Positions 1 to 8,201 of a stretch of 26,297 nt of DNA are shown piece after piece. The stretch spans positions 1 to 26,297 of the forward strand of contig JAEYNQ010000068.1 in NCBI GenBank assembly GCA_023412455.1, written 5' to 3'. The notes under the pieces are model-generated. The model worked only from the letters and a program-made list of their open reading frames with translations. It was not told the origin of the DNA and searched no databases. Every line of letters begins with the position of its first letter. Position 1 is the first letter of the stretch. Both the position numbers and the translations under genes were made by a program. Source of the stretch: Bacillota bacterium. GTDB taxonomy: Bacteria > Bacillota > Clostridia > Lachnospirales > Cellulosilyticaceae.

Positions 1-546
1 TTTTAAAACACGTAATGCTGCACCTTCTATACATTCCATAGAACGTAATAAGGGAGACTTCTTATCTAAGGCTTCACCTGTATGGGAATAAAAAGCTGTT
101 GGTATACAAAGTGCTACGCCACTGGCATCTTCCTTTAAAAAAGCTGGCGAGGTACAATCCCATACCGTATAGCCTCTTGCTTCAAAGGTTTGGCGAATTC
201 CTCCTGAAGGAAAAGATGAACCGTCGGCTTCTCCTTTAATGAGCTCTTTTCCTGAAAACTCCATAATAACACGTCCACCAGCTGTAGGGGATAAAAAAGA
301 ATCATACTTTTCTGCTGTTTTCCCATTCATGGGTTGAAACCAGTGGGTAAAATGAGTAGCCCCTCTTTCAATAGCCCAATCCTTCATAGCATTAGCCACT
401 ACTTCTGCTACACTGGCTTCTAAAAGAAGACCTTCATCAATCGTTTTATGAAGTTGCTTGTAAGTACTTTTAGGTAATCTTTCTCGCATGACATTGTCGT
501 CAAATACATTTTTCCCAAATATTTCAGATAAATTCATATTATCCAT
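1..546 (-). CDS. glnN: Type III glutamine synthetase, N-terminal part (cut by window edge)
   Basis: This is the first 182 codons of a GSIII-type glutamine synthetase, which makes glutamine from glutamate, ammonia and ATP in the cytoplasm. Translating the minus strand from the ATG at 546 gives an uninterrupted frame to base 1. It contains the family signature stretches VVANAMKDWAIERGATHFTH, HWFQPMNGKTAEKYDSF, VIMEFSGKELIKGEADGSSFP and SGEALDKKSPLLRSMEC-like text (here preceded by Thr-Gly). These belong to the GSIII N-terminal and catalytic-entry regions. GSIII proteins are about 700 residues, so roughly a quarter is visible. The start is chosen because an AGAGG box lies 9-10 bases upstream; an in-frame ATG at 537 is possible. 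The gene has its own promoter with a -35/-10 pair at 596-625. Family assignment is very secure; catalytic residues further in are outside the window. Confidence 0.95.
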   Translation of the reverse strand, partial: MDNMNLSEIFGKNVFDDNVMRERLPKSTYKQLHKTIDEGLLLEASVAEVVANAMKDWAIERGATHFTHWFQPMNGKTAEKYDSFLSPTAGGRVIMEFSGKELIKGEADGSSFPSGGIRQTFEARGYTVWDCTSPAFLKEDASGVALCIPTAFYSHTGEALDKKSPLLRSMECIEGAALRVLK

Positions 547-595
547 CACTTAGATACCTCTTAATTTTTAAATTTATACTCTCAATATACCCATA

Positions 596-625
596 AATAT
601 AGCACGAGAGTCTATGGACTGACAA
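596..625 (-). promoter_or_regulatory. Candidate sigma-A promoter of glnN
   Basis: On the minus strand TTGTCA (625-620) is followed after 18 bases by TATATT (601-596), with a TG one base upstream of the -10 (extended -10). It lies about 50 bases before the glnN start. An inverted repeat ACTCTC (578-583) / GAGAGT (606-611) brackets the -10 and the expected transcription start, which could be an operator. Motif inspection only. Confidence 0.55.
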
Positions 626-664
626 TAAAATTTTGAATAGATTAATGGAAAAAGGAATGATGCA

Positions 665-1363
665 CTAGGGAATCATTTCTAAAGCATCTTCTTTGGGCAC
701 ATTGACATAGGTTGGCGGAACAACACCTGCGATCATCTTATCAATAAGGACCACCTTGCGATGAACAATGATATCTTCTGAAATAAGAGGAACAACAACT
801 TGGATGGTGGCTTCTATATCTAGCCAAACAGTGTGATTTACTTGATTAATACCTGTAGAGCGTAAATCATTATCATAATTAACCTTTACCATTCCTATTG
901 GTAATACCTCAACGCCTACCTTAGGTCCTAAGTTAGCTAAGAGCTTACTCCCAGAGACATTTCCTAAGGGTATTTTAAAAGTTGCTGTATTCATGGTCTG
1001 AAGTTCTATTAAAGCATTTTCCGATAAGTCAGCACAGAGCTTATTAATAAGGATAGAATTCACTTCCCACGAAATAATTTCTCCTTCTGTATTGTAGTGA
1101 CAAGTAATGAGATCCTCCATAGACGTTTGGTGTGTTAAGAGAGTTTTGGTAACCCCTTGATTAATGGCACGAGTTGCTAAGGTATTGGCTTGGACTTTAG
1201 CCATGGCCATTACCGAAGGAAAAATTTGTTGATCTAATTGTATATAAATTCCTATAACAAAGGCAATACTAATAATGAAATATAAAATTCGGTTTCTAAG
1301 AGCCTTCCTACCTCTTTTTTTGTAGGACAAGTTTTTTTTAGGACTGTAAATGATCTCTGGCAT
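665..1363 (-). CDS. yunB: Sporulation protein YunB
   Basis: A 232-residue protein with a basic N-terminus and one membrane segment at about residues 25-42, followed by an extracytoplasmic domain. The downstream sequence (ATRAINQGV, then GEIISWEVNS, then IPLGNVSGSKLLANLGPKV, and a C-terminal section ending in PPTYVNVP) matches the YunB family. In Bacillus, YunB is a mother-cell sporulation protein under sigma E; its biochemical role is not well defined. The start is ATG 1363 because a full AGGAGG box sits 6 bases upstream (1370-1375). A longer reading from 1390 would put its first codons before that box and is rejected. Upstream on the minus strand an AT-rich GTATT...TATACTTT pair spaced about 14 bases loosely resembles a sigma E promoter, but this is weak. 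It is divergent from the PBP gene. Confidence 0.88.
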   Translation of the reverse strand: MPEIIYSPKKNLSYKKRGRKALRNRILYFIISIAFVIGIYIQLDQQIFPSVMAMAKVQANTLATRAINQGVTKTLLTHQTSMEDLITCHYNTEGEIISWEVNSILINKLCADLSENALIELQTMNTATFKIPLGNVSGSKLLANLGPKVGVEVLPIGMVKVNYDNDLRSTGINQVNHTVWLDIEATIQVVVPLISEDIIVHRKVVLIDKMIAGVVPPTYVNVPKEDALEMIP

Positions 1364-1458
1364 TATAAGCCTCCTATAGCCTTTGTACAAAGTATATTCA
1401 TCACACTATGAATACATTCAAAAATTTAAAGGTAAAGGCGACTTAATCAAATTGTAAT

Positions 1459-1487
1459 TTGCCCCTAAGTCGTATCTTTGATATAAT
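1459..1487 (+). promoter_or_regulatory. Sigma-A promoter of the class A PBP gene
   Basis: TTGCCC at 1459-1464 is followed after 17 bases by a perfect TATAAT at 1482-1487, with TG at 1479-1480 giving an extended -10. The RBS GAGGAGG lies at 1496-1502, 8 bases before the ATG, so the 5' leader is very short (about 15-20 bases). Confidence 0.75.
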
Positions 1488-1510
1488 GTGTTATTGAGGA
1501 GGATGAAATT

Positions 1511-4183
1511 ATGAATTATTCAAAAAATTCACGTGAGAAATTGGAAAAAAATAATAAGAAGAATCCAAATAAACAAATAAGGACAAAAGGAAAGGTATTA
1601 ACCTTCCGTATTATATTTATGGCCATTGTTATTGGCTTATTTGCTATTGTAGGAGGTGGACTTGGCATACTCATAGGTATTATTAAAAGTACACCTGAAG
1701 CTTCTAAATTGGAGCTTAAGCCAACTACCAACTTTATATCCTTAGTTTATGATGAAAACAATACCCAAATTGATACTTTTTCTGGTGCAGATAACCGAAT
1801 TTATGTGACCTTAGATAAGATTCCTACCTATTTACAAAATGCCTTTATTGCATTAGAGGATGAACGCTTTTATTCACACAATGGGATTGATATAAAAGGT
1901 ATTTTTCGTGCTATTGTGAAGAATATAAAAGAAGGGGATCTCAGTGAAGGGGCCAGTACGATTACACAGCAACTTATCAAAAACAATATCTTAACCTCTG
2001 AGAAAAAGTTTACACGTAAGATTCAAGAACAATATTTAGCTATTGAATTTGAAAAAATTTATGATAAGGATCGTATTTTAGAATATTACTTAAATACCAT
2101 TGCTTTAGGTGAAGGTGTAAAGGGTGTTCAAGCAGCTTCTCACCGTTATTATGGTAAAGACGTATCCGAGCTTACCCTTGCTGAAAGTGCAGTTATTGCT
2201 GTTATTACACAAGCGCCTACCCGTTATAACCCTATTAGAAATCCAAAAAATAACCGAGATAAGGTTATCATTGCCCTTGATAAAATGTATCAGCAAGGAA
2301 TGATTACGGAAGAACAAAAAAATCAAGCTTTAGCAGAAGACCCTTATAAATACATTCAAGAAGTGGACCAAGTTTACCAAGAAAAATCAGGCCATAGTTA
2401 CTTTGTAGATGCTGTTTTGCAACAAGTGATTGATGACTTACAATCTCAAAAGGGGATGACATCTACAGAAGCCAATAACCTAATCTATGGTGGTGGCTTA
2501 CAGATTTATACGACACTGAACCAAAAGATGCAAGATACTGTTGATAAATATATTGGGGATGAAAGTCTCTATCCAAAGTCTGCTTATCAACTTAAATTAA
2601 GCTATAGCGTCTCTGTAAAAAAAGCAGACGGTTCAACAGTTAACTATGGTGGTGAGGGCCTTGTAAAAGGCGAAGATGCTATTGAAGATTTCAAAAAAGA
2701 CAAGCTTGAAACATGGGGAATCACTTCGGCAGACACCATTCAAAAAGAAACCTTGCTTAAACTTCCACAACCTCAAGCGGCCTTTGTGGTTATGGACTAT
2801 CGTAATGGGCAAGTCAAAGCACTTTCAGGTGGACGTGGAGATAAGGCTGGGCGAGGTTTTAACCGTGCTACTTCAGCGGAAAGACAACCTGGCTCTACCT
2901 TTAAAATATTGGCTGCCTATGCCCCAGCATTAGATACAGGGGCTATATCTGCCAGTACCCTATTAATAGATGAACCCATTACCCTTCCTAATCCAGGTGG
3001 TAAGCCATATTCTCCTAGAAACTGGGACGGTAAATACGAAGGAGCTACACCTATTCGCCGTGCGATTTACAAGTCGATGAATGTATTGGCTGTTAAAACC
3101 ACCCAATTGGTAGGTGTTGAAACAGCTTATGATTATTTACAAAACTTTGGTTTCTCTACGCTTTCAGCCAATGATAAAGTACAGTCTTTACCCCTTGGTG
3201 GATTAACAAAAGGTGTGACGCCTCTTGAACTTAATGCAGCTTATGGGGCCATTGCCAATGATGGTATGTATGTTGCACCGATTCTTTATACAAAGGTCTT
3301 AGCCCACGATGGGACGGTTCTTCTGGATAATACCTCAGAAGCTCATGCCCAAAAATCACATCAAGTTATTAAAGCAGATACAGCACATATTTTAACAGAT
3401 ATGATGCAAGATGTTATGACACAACCCGAAGGAACAGGTCGTCGTTTACGTAGTACTTTCAGTTCCATGCCTGTAGCTGGCAAAACAGGTACAACAACAA
3501 ATAATGTTGACCTTACCTTTGCAGGTTATACGCCTTACTATGTGGCTACCATTTGGACTGGACATGATAAGCAAAAAGAGATTGTTAGCAATGGCAGTTA
3601 TCACCTGGATATTTGGGGTAAAATTATGAATGAAATTCATGAAGGGTTACCTTATAAGACCTTCCCTAAACCTAATATCTCAGATAATGGCATTGTGGAA
3701 GTAAAAATCTGTGGTCTTTCAGGTAAACTAGCCACAGAGCTTTGTGAAGGAGATAAAGAGCATCCTGTAGAATCTAAATATTTTACTAAAGATACTGTAC
3801 CTACAGAAACCTGCGATATTCATGTGGAAGTCGAGGTATGTGGTGTTTCTGGCAAAGTAGCTAATGAGAATTGTCCTAAAGAGACGCTTCAAAAGCAAAA
3901 AATAACCAAAGACCCAGCCAGCCAAGATCCTGTAATTCGAGGAGATATATGTGATATTCATGTACCGGTTATTGATGAACCCGGTCCAGGTATGCCTGAT
4001 GATAGTTTAGGAGGATGGCCAATATTCCCAGATAACCCGGCATCGCCATCGCCATCACCATCATTACCTACTACTTCTCCAAGTCCTAGTCCATCACCTG
4101 TACCCTCTCTACCACCTCAGGTGAATCCATCACCTACACCTAATCCTGATGATTACGATCCATTTGCTGTTCCTCAGGGTTAA
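1511..4183 (+). CDS. Class A penicillin-binding protein (bifunctional transglycosylase/transpeptidase)
   Basis: This 890-residue membrane-anchored enzyme polymerises lipid II glycan strands and cross-links their peptides. After a basic N-terminus it has a membrane segment at about residues 30-58. A GT51 domain follows, with the catalytic Glu in ALEDERF (E116) and GASTITQQ (147-154). The transpeptidase domain has the SxxK nucleophile STFK (S462-K465), SMN (522-524) and KTG (658-660), so both activities should be intact. The C-terminus carries two related segments (about 729-770 and 773-817). Each has a V-x-V/I-C-G-x-SGK start and ends in CDIHV, with three cysteines each. A Ser/Pro-rich low-complexity tail follows (about 843-879). 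The architecture resembles the PonA/PBP1a group of Firmicutes, but the symbol is not certain. It has its own promoter and a strong terminator and is monocistronic. Confidence 0.96.
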   Translation: MNYSKNSREKLEKNNKKNPNKQIRTKGKVLTFRIIFMAIVIGLFAIVGGGLGILIGIIKSTPEASKLELKPTTNFISLVYDENNTQIDTFSGADNRIYVTLDKIPTYLQNAFIALEDERFYSHNGIDIKGIFRAIVKNIKEGDLSEGASTITQQLIKNNILTSEKKFTRKIQEQYLAIEFEKIYDKDRILEYYLNTIALGEGVKGVQAASHRYYGKDVSELTLAESAVIAVITQAPTRYNPIRNPKNNRDKVIIALDKMYQQGMITEEQKNQALAEDPYKYIQEVDQVYQEKSGHSYFVDAVLQQVIDDLQSQKGMTSTEANNLIYGGGLQIYTTLNQKMQDTVDKYIGDESLYPKSAYQLKLSYSVSVKKADGSTVNYGGEGLVKGEDAIEDFKKDKLETWGITSADTIQKETLLKLPQPQAAFVVMDYRNGQVKALSGGRGDKAGRGFNRATSAERQPGSTFKILAAYAPALDTGAISASTLLIDEPITLPNPGGKPYSPRNWDGKYEGATPIRRAIYKSMNVLAVKTTQLVGVETAYDYLQNFGFSTLSANDKVQSLPLGGLTKGVTPLELNAAYGAIANDGMYVAPILYTKVLAHDGTVLLDNTSEAHAQKSHQVIKADTAHILTDMMQDVMTQPEGTGRRLRSTFSSMPVAGKTGTTTNNVDLTFAGYTPYYVATIWTGHDKQKEIVSNGSYHLDIWGKIMNEIHEGLPYKTFPKPNISDNGIVEVKICGLSGKLATELCEGDKEHPVESKYFTKDTVPTETCDIHVEVEVCGVSGKVANENCPKETLQKQKITKDPASQDPVIRGDICDIHVPVIDEPGPGMPDDSLGGWPIFPDNPASPSPSPSLPTTSPSPSPSPVPSLPPQVNPSPTPNPDDYDPFAVPQG

Positions 4184-4188
4184 GATAC

Positions 4189-4240
4189 TTTAAATAAAAG
4201 AGGAGCTGCCCTTTAAAGGGTAGCTCCTCTTTTATTTAAA
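4189..4240 (+). terminator. Rho-independent terminator of the PBP gene
   Basis: A 23-base stem (4189-4211 with 4218-4240, one G-T wobble) closes over a TTTAAA loop. The 3' arm is T-rich (CTCTTTTATTT). It begins 5 bases after the PBP stop codon. The near symmetry means it could also act on transcripts coming from the other strand. Confidence 0.88.
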
Positions 4241-4270
4241 TAGAGAGTTAGTGGGTAAAGTGGATATATA

Positions 4271-4308
4271 AAAAAGGTATACTCCTTTAAAAAGAAGCAT
4301 ACCTTTTT
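4271..4308 (-). terminator. Terminator of the VanW gene
   Basis: Ten-base stem AAAAAGGTAT (4271-4280) / ATACCTTTTT (4299-4308) with an 18-base loop, starting 6 bases beyond the VanW stop. On the minus strand the stem is followed by a T run and TATATAT. Confidence 0.75.
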
Positions 4309-4314
4309 ATTGTA

Positions 4315-5835
4315 TTAACTTTGTGGATTTAAAAAAGAATCATCTGTAGGTAACGTGGGAGCTGGAGACTCTTCTGTGGGGAGCGTAAAGTCAATAATTG
4401 GTGAAGCTTCATCAGAAGTTGGTGTAGGTGTAGCAGGCTGTGTTTGTTCATTAAAGGCAGGTTCCGTTGCCTTTTTAGTTCCTACCTTAATTATAGCACC
4501 ACGAGGACGATAATAACTACTATTGACTAACTCTTTGCTAACGAGTTGATTATTCTCATCGTAAGCTAAACGATAAAGATTCACACGTTTACCATTTAAA
4601 GCTTTTAATTCTTCAACCTCTTTGCCCTCTTCTAACTCCGGATCTTCAACTTTTTGAGGTTCTGGTGCTTTAATCACCTGTGTGGTCTCAGAAATAAACT
4701 TAAGGGTATGATGAGGTTTCAACGTAGGTGAAGCATATACATTAACATAGACTTTATTATTCTCACAATAACTTTCAATAAATAAAGGCAACTCGCTATT
4801 ATTTTTAAACTGAAAATCAATAGCACCAGAAGAATAAGTTGCATCTCTTCCCAGTGGGACATAAGCAACAGGTAAAGAATGATTTTGTCGCATACTAATG
4901 TCTATATTAGTTAATAGTAAAGCATTATAAAGTGTAGAGGCGATTTGACAAACACCTCCGCCTATCCCCTGTTCCAACTTTCCATTTACAATAACGCTCG
5001 AATTCCTATAACCAGCAGCATAGGTAATAGGTTCTAATTGCTTCGCTAATGAAAATGTTTCATTAGGTTGTAAGCAAATATTAATTTTTTCAGCTGCCAC
5101 CTTTAGGTTAATATTTCGGTCAGGATCGGAGTTGTTATAAGAAGTATAAAAACTAGCAATGGCCTGCTGAATGGGGGCAAAAGATGCCTTTGTGAAGTGA
5201 GCAGGTATTTCTTTTGTTACTACTTCTACACGAAGGGTATCCTCTGCTAAGTTTTCTAGGACTTTTGTGGTTCGTTCCAATGTGGCATCTAAATCCAATT
5301 CTTCCCCTGGTACTTCAGAGGTTGTTACGAAAGCTTTATTTTTCCTAGTAATGGTTGCATCAATAGGTTCAAGGTGAAAGGATTCTTTTGCGGAACGAAG
5401 AGCATCTGCAACCTTCTCTTGGTTATAGCCTTGTACAAGTTCAAAATGATGCTCTTTTGATGGTGTACCACGCGAATAACGGTAACGTTCCATTAAACTT
5501 CCATGATGTCCTATGGCATAAGCTTGTTCTAAAACTTCCTCACTATCATAGGTAAGTCCTAATTGTTCAAAAGGAATAGCTACTTCTACCTGTCCTTTGT
5601 AAAGAATAAGTTGTTTGCCTTTTTGCTTGTTCAAGCAATAGTCTTCAAGCTCTTTTTTTGCTTCTTCTTGCGTTAGACCACTTAATGATAAATCTTCTAC
5701 CCAAATTCCTGGAGCGAAGACTTTATCAAATTGGGTTACTTCAGTGTATATGTAAGTGGCAGTACCTATAGCGATACCCCCGAAAACAATACAGGTTATA
5801 AGTATAACCCACTTTAAAGTACGCATTTTACTCAT
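4315..5835 (-). CDS. VanW family protein with peptidoglycan-binding-like and G5-like domains
   Basis: This 506-residue exported or membrane-anchored protein has a membrane segment at about residues 8-30. Two YoaR/PG_binding_4-like regions lie at about 75-205, containing the pattern KQLILYKGQVEVAIPFEQLG. The VanW domain spans about 225-365, with FSLAKQLEPITYAAGYRNS, the very characteristic GIGGGVCQIASTLYNALL and YSSGAIDFQFKNNS. A G5-like segment follows at about 385-450 and ends in GAIIKVGTK. The last 50 residues are Pro/Thr/Ser-rich. Family members are common in clostridia; VanW accompanies some vancomycin resistance clusters, but its activity is unknown and there is no van cluster here. The start is supported by AGGAGG 7 bases upstream (5843-5848). 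It lies downstream of the small membrane gene and ends tail-to-tail with the PBP gene. Confidence 0.92.
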   Translation of the reverse strand: MSKMRTLKWVILITCIVFGGIAIGTATYIYTEVTQFDKVFAPGIWVEDLSLSGLTQEEAKKELEDYCLNKQKGKQLILYKGQVEVAIPFEQLGLTYDSEEVLEQAYAIGHHGSLMERYRYSRGTPSKEHHFELVQGYNQEKVADALRSAKESFHLEPIDATITRKNKAFVTTSEVPGEELDLDATLERTTKVLENLAEDTLRVEVVTKEIPAHFTKASFAPIQQAIASFYTSYNNSDPDRNINLKVAAEKINICLQPNETFSLAKQLEPITYAAGYRNSSVIVNGKLEQGIGGGVCQIASTLYNALLLTNIDISMRQNHSLPVAYVPLGRDATYSSGAIDFQFKNNSELPLFIESYCENNKVYVNVYASPTLKPHHTLKFISETTQVIKAPEPQKVEDPELEEGKEVEELKALNGKRVNLYRLAYDENNQLVSKELVNSSYYRPRGAIIKVGTKKATEPAFNEQTQPATPTPTSDEASPIIDFTLPTEESPAPTLPTDDSFLNPQS

Positions 5836-5876
5836 TTTAGCGCCTCCTAGCTTTTGTGATAAGCCTCTTAAATTTT

Positions 5877-5885
5877 AGTATACCA
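5877..5885 (-). promoter_or_regulatory. Possible extended -10 promoter for the VanW gene
   Basis: On the minus strand TGGTATACT (5885-5877) fits an extended -10 element about 42 bases upstream of the VanW ATG. No convincing -35 is present, so the gene may instead be read through from the helicase/small-protein transcript. Confidence 0.35.
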
Positions 5886-5900
5886 TGTAGATATGAAACT

Positions 5901-5927
5901 ATACTTCCTTTAAAATCAAGGAAGTAT
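5901..5927 (-). terminator. Perfect 10-bp hairpin at the end of the small membrane protein gene
   Basis: ATACTTCCTT (5901-5910) pairs perfectly with AAGGAAGTAT (5918-5927) over a 7-base loop, and its outer base is the last base of the small gene's stop codon. On the minus strand it is followed only by AGTTTCAT, a poor T tract, so it may be an attenuator or RNA-end stabiliser rather than a full terminator. Confidence 0.45.
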
Positions 5928-6079
5928 TAGTAGCTAATAAAAAATTGTGCGACAAAACCCATAACCATTGCAAACACAATAACAAGACTTACAGTTGCTG
6001 CCATGACCTTTTTATATTTACTGGAGTGTCTAAAAATATTTAACTGACGTCTTGGACGTCCTTTCCTATTTTCTTTCAT
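5927..6079 (-). CDS. Small single-pass membrane protein (50 residues), unknown function
   Basis: A small frame starting at ATG 6079 and ending with TAA at 5927-5929. It encodes a very basic N-terminus (MKENRKGRPRRQLNIFRHSS) then KYKKVMAATV and a hydrophobic segment of about 20 residues (VSLVIVFAMVMGFVAQFFIS). It would sit in the membrane with the basic part in the cytoplasm. Support for reality: a GGAGG box lies 9 bases upstream, formed by the last codons of the helicase gene. The start overlaps that gene's end by 14 bases in another frame, which suggests translational coupling. A hairpin begins exactly at its stop codon. I recognise no family. The positive-inside layout resembles many short septum or membrane accessory proteins, but that is only a shape comparison. 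Confidence 0.68.
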   Translation of the reverse strand: MKENRKGRPRRQLNIFRHSSKYKKVMAATVSLVIVFAMVMGFVAQFFISY

Positions 6080-8087
6080 AATCTACATCCTCCCATTTAA
6101 TTATACCATTATTTAGGCAATAGTTGCCATCTATTTTTCGAATTTTTTCATTATTAAATTTAATTATTAGTAAACTCGTACCTTGAACTTCTAAAATCTC
6201 TCCTTTTCCTAGGGCACGATGAACAATAAAGTTACCTTTTTTGAAAAATTTGTTAAAAAAAGGTTGTCTTAATTCAGCAATAAAAGGAGATGGAGCTATA
6301 GGCTTTCCGTGCTTTTCTTGAGGGGTATAGAGAAAAAGATTTTCTTTTGCACGTGTCATTGCAACATAAAGAAGCCGACGCTCTTCTTCTACATCATTAC
6401 AACTTTTGTGATGAGGAATAACTCCTTCTAAAACATCTAAAATAAAAACACTTTGAAATTCTAAACCTTTTGAGCCATGCATGGTAGTAAGAGTTAACTG
6501 ATCTAAAATACCTGTCTGCTTTCTGGCATTTTGTCTAACTTGTTGGGACATATCTTTTAAAAAGGTTTCCCATGGGATTACCTCTTGAAATCCTTCTGCA
6601 CTCTCCTCTAGTTCATCTAATAACTCAAAAAGAGTTGTAACAGGAATTTTTCGATAATGAGCATACTCGGTAATATAACTATCATAACCAATCACCCGTC
6701 GAATATAAGGGATAGCATCCTTTAAATCTTTTTCCCGAAGGACTTGCAGATTAAAAAGCAATTGATCAATATAATTATGCTGCCATTGGGATAAGTCACT
6801 TTCTTTTAGTAAATTAAATAAAAGTGCACCTGGTAGTTGGGCTGTGCGTTCTAAAATAACTTTGCTTATATAGCGTTTAGGTTTATTGATAATACGTAGG
6901 CTCTCTTCTAAACCTTGACTATTTTGAGCAAGCTTTAAATAAGCTAAAATATCTTGTGTTACCCATTGATCATATAACGTCACCATTCCATCTCTTAAGC
7001 AGAAGGCAATATTGGCTTGAAGTAGTGCTTCTACCATAGGGCGTGCAGCTAAATTGGTACGATAAATAACAGCCATATCTTTTAAAGATTGTCCCTGTCC
7101 TTTATAGTGAATAATCTGATTTAATATCCTTTGTGCTTGTTCCTTACTATCTTTGCAAGAAATAATTTGTGGCAGTGGTCCTAAAGGATGGGGCGTTGTG
7201 AGTGTTTTATGGTAACGTGCCTTATTGGCCTCAATTAGGGCAGAACTATAGGCTACGATATGACCTGAACACCGATAATTTACAGAGAGATATATTTCAT
7301 GTGCCTTTGTAAAGTATTTCTTAAAGTCTAATAAAAATTCGGGCTTGGAACCTCTAAACTTATAAATACTTTGGTCATCATCACCTACCACAAAAAGCTG
7401 TGGCTCATCTCCTGCTATGAGCTTAATGATCTCAAACTGAGCCACATTAATATCCTGAAATTCATCAATGAGTAAATAGTTGTAACGTTGACGAACCTTA
7501 CTTAAGATGGAAGGTTCATGCTTAAGGAGAGCATGACATTCTACTAGCATATCATCAAAGTCAAATTGACTATGGCGTTCTTTATAGTATTCATAGGCAT
7601 TATAAAGCTTTAAAAAGAGCTCCTGTGAAAGTCCATCTGGGTAATAGTGTTTGGCTTCAATTAATTGATTTTTCATAAGCGTAAGATGCCTTAAAAATTC
7701 TTCAACAAAATCTTCATATTCTTCGATATTTAAATCTAAATAAAGCTTTTGAATAACCTTCTTTTTTTCATCCTCGCTTAATAAGTTGGAAAGGTCAAAG
7801 CGTATGGGGTCATACTGCCGTAGAATACGATAAAAAACACTGTGTAATGTTCCAAATGTAATAGGATACTGACCATAAGTATGGATAAAGCGCTCTTGCA
7901 TCTCTAGGGCAGCTAATTTACTAAAAGTAACGACCAGAATATGACGAGGGTCACAATGTAGTTGTGTCATCATATAGTTTAAGCGTTGTATAATAACTTG
8001 AGTTTTTCCTGACCCTGGTCCAGCAATGACTATGGTGGTACCCAAGGGACAAGTAACAGCCTGCTGTTGATTTTCATTTAAGTTCAT
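6066..8087 (-). CDS. UvrD/PcrA-type superfamily 1 DNA helicase
   Basis: This 673-residue protein is an ATP-dependent 3'-5' DNA helicase. Visible SF1A motifs include Walker A GPGSGKT (23-29), motif II DEFQD (208-212), motif III GDDDQSIYKFRG (235-246) and motif IV NYRC (270-273). Motif V (MHGSKGLEF, 536-544) and motif VI (ERRLLYVAMTRAK, 569-581) are also present. The C-terminus (about 615-665, KKGNFIVHRALGKGEILEV) resembles the Tudor-like tail by which PcrA contacts RNA polymerase. At 673 residues it is shorter than typical PcrA (about 720-750), so it may be a paralogue rather than the housekeeping PcrA. An AAGGAAG box lies 7 bases before the ATG. Its 3' end overlaps the small membrane protein gene, and its promoter is divergent from the TPR-protein operon. 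Confidence 0.95.
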   Translation of the reverse strand: MNLNENQQQAVTCPLGTTIVIAGPGSGKTQVIIQRLNYMMTQLHCDPRHILVVTFSKLAALEMQERFIHTYGQYPITFGTLHSVFYRILRQYDPIRFDLSNLLSEDEKKKVIQKLYLDLNIEEYEDFVEEFLRHLTLMKNQLIEAKHYYPDGLSQELFLKLYNAYEYYKERHSQFDFDDMLVECHALLKHEPSILSKVRQRYNYLLIDEFQDINVAQFEIIKLIAGDEPQLFVVGDDDQSIYKFRGSKPEFLLDFKKYFTKAHEIYLSVNYRCSGHIVAYSSALIEANKARYHKTLTTPHPLGPLPQIISCKDSKEQAQRILNQIIHYKGQGQSLKDMAVIYRTNLAARPMVEALLQANIAFCLRDGMVTLYDQWVTQDILAYLKLAQNSQGLEESLRIINKPKRYISKVILERTAQLPGALLFNLLKESDLSQWQHNYIDQLLFNLQVLREKDLKDAIPYIRRVIGYDSYITEYAHYRKIPVTTLFELLDELEESAEGFQEVIPWETFLKDMSQQVRQNARKQTGILDQLTLTTMHGSKGLEFQSVFILDVLEGVIPHHKSCNDVEEERRLLYVAMTRAKENLFLYTPQEKHGKPIAPSPFIAELRQPFFNKFFKKGNFIVHRALGKGEILEVQGTSLLIIKFNNEKIRKIDGNYCLNNGIIKWEDVDYERK

Positions 8088-8122
8088 TATCTAACTTCCT
8101 TAGTTTAAAGTTTACGTACATT

Positions 8123-8151
8123 ATTATAGCATAACCTAGCCTTTTCATTAA
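8123..8151 (-). promoter_or_regulatory. Promoter of the helicase gene
   Basis: On the minus strand TTAATG (8151-8146), 17 bases, then TATAAT (8128-8123) with an upstream TGC (extended -10). It interleaves with the plus-strand promoter at 8142-8170, so the two divergent units share a roughly 50-base control region. Confidence 0.6.
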
Positions 8152-8170
8152 ATAAAAAGTATAATATAAT
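8142..8170 (+). promoter_or_regulatory. Promoter of the TPR-protein / glycosyltransferase operon
   Basis: TTTTCA (8142-8147), 17 bases, TATAAT (8165-8170). A second TATAAT overlaps at 8160-8165. The RBS AAAGGTGG (8188-8195) precedes the ATG by 6 bases. Confidence 0.55.
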
Positions 8171-8201
8171 CTAAATAAAATGTAATGAAAGGTGGCACAC
8201 T

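Noticed and set aside
135..326. 63-residue minus-strand frame
   Set aside because: It lies in a different frame inside the glutamine synthetase coding sequence, whose conserved motifs cover the same bases.
1364..1390. Upstream ATG for yunB
   Set aside because: The AGGAGG box lies after this codon and fits ATG 1363.
2676..2933. Plus-strand 85-residue frame inside the PBP gene
   Set aside because: It is an out-of-frame shadow across the transpeptidase domain with no own RBS.
4315..5835. VanW as evidence of vancomycin resistance
   Set aside because: No vanA/B-type ligase, vanX, vanH or vanRS genes are present; VanW proteins are widespread in clostridia without resistance.
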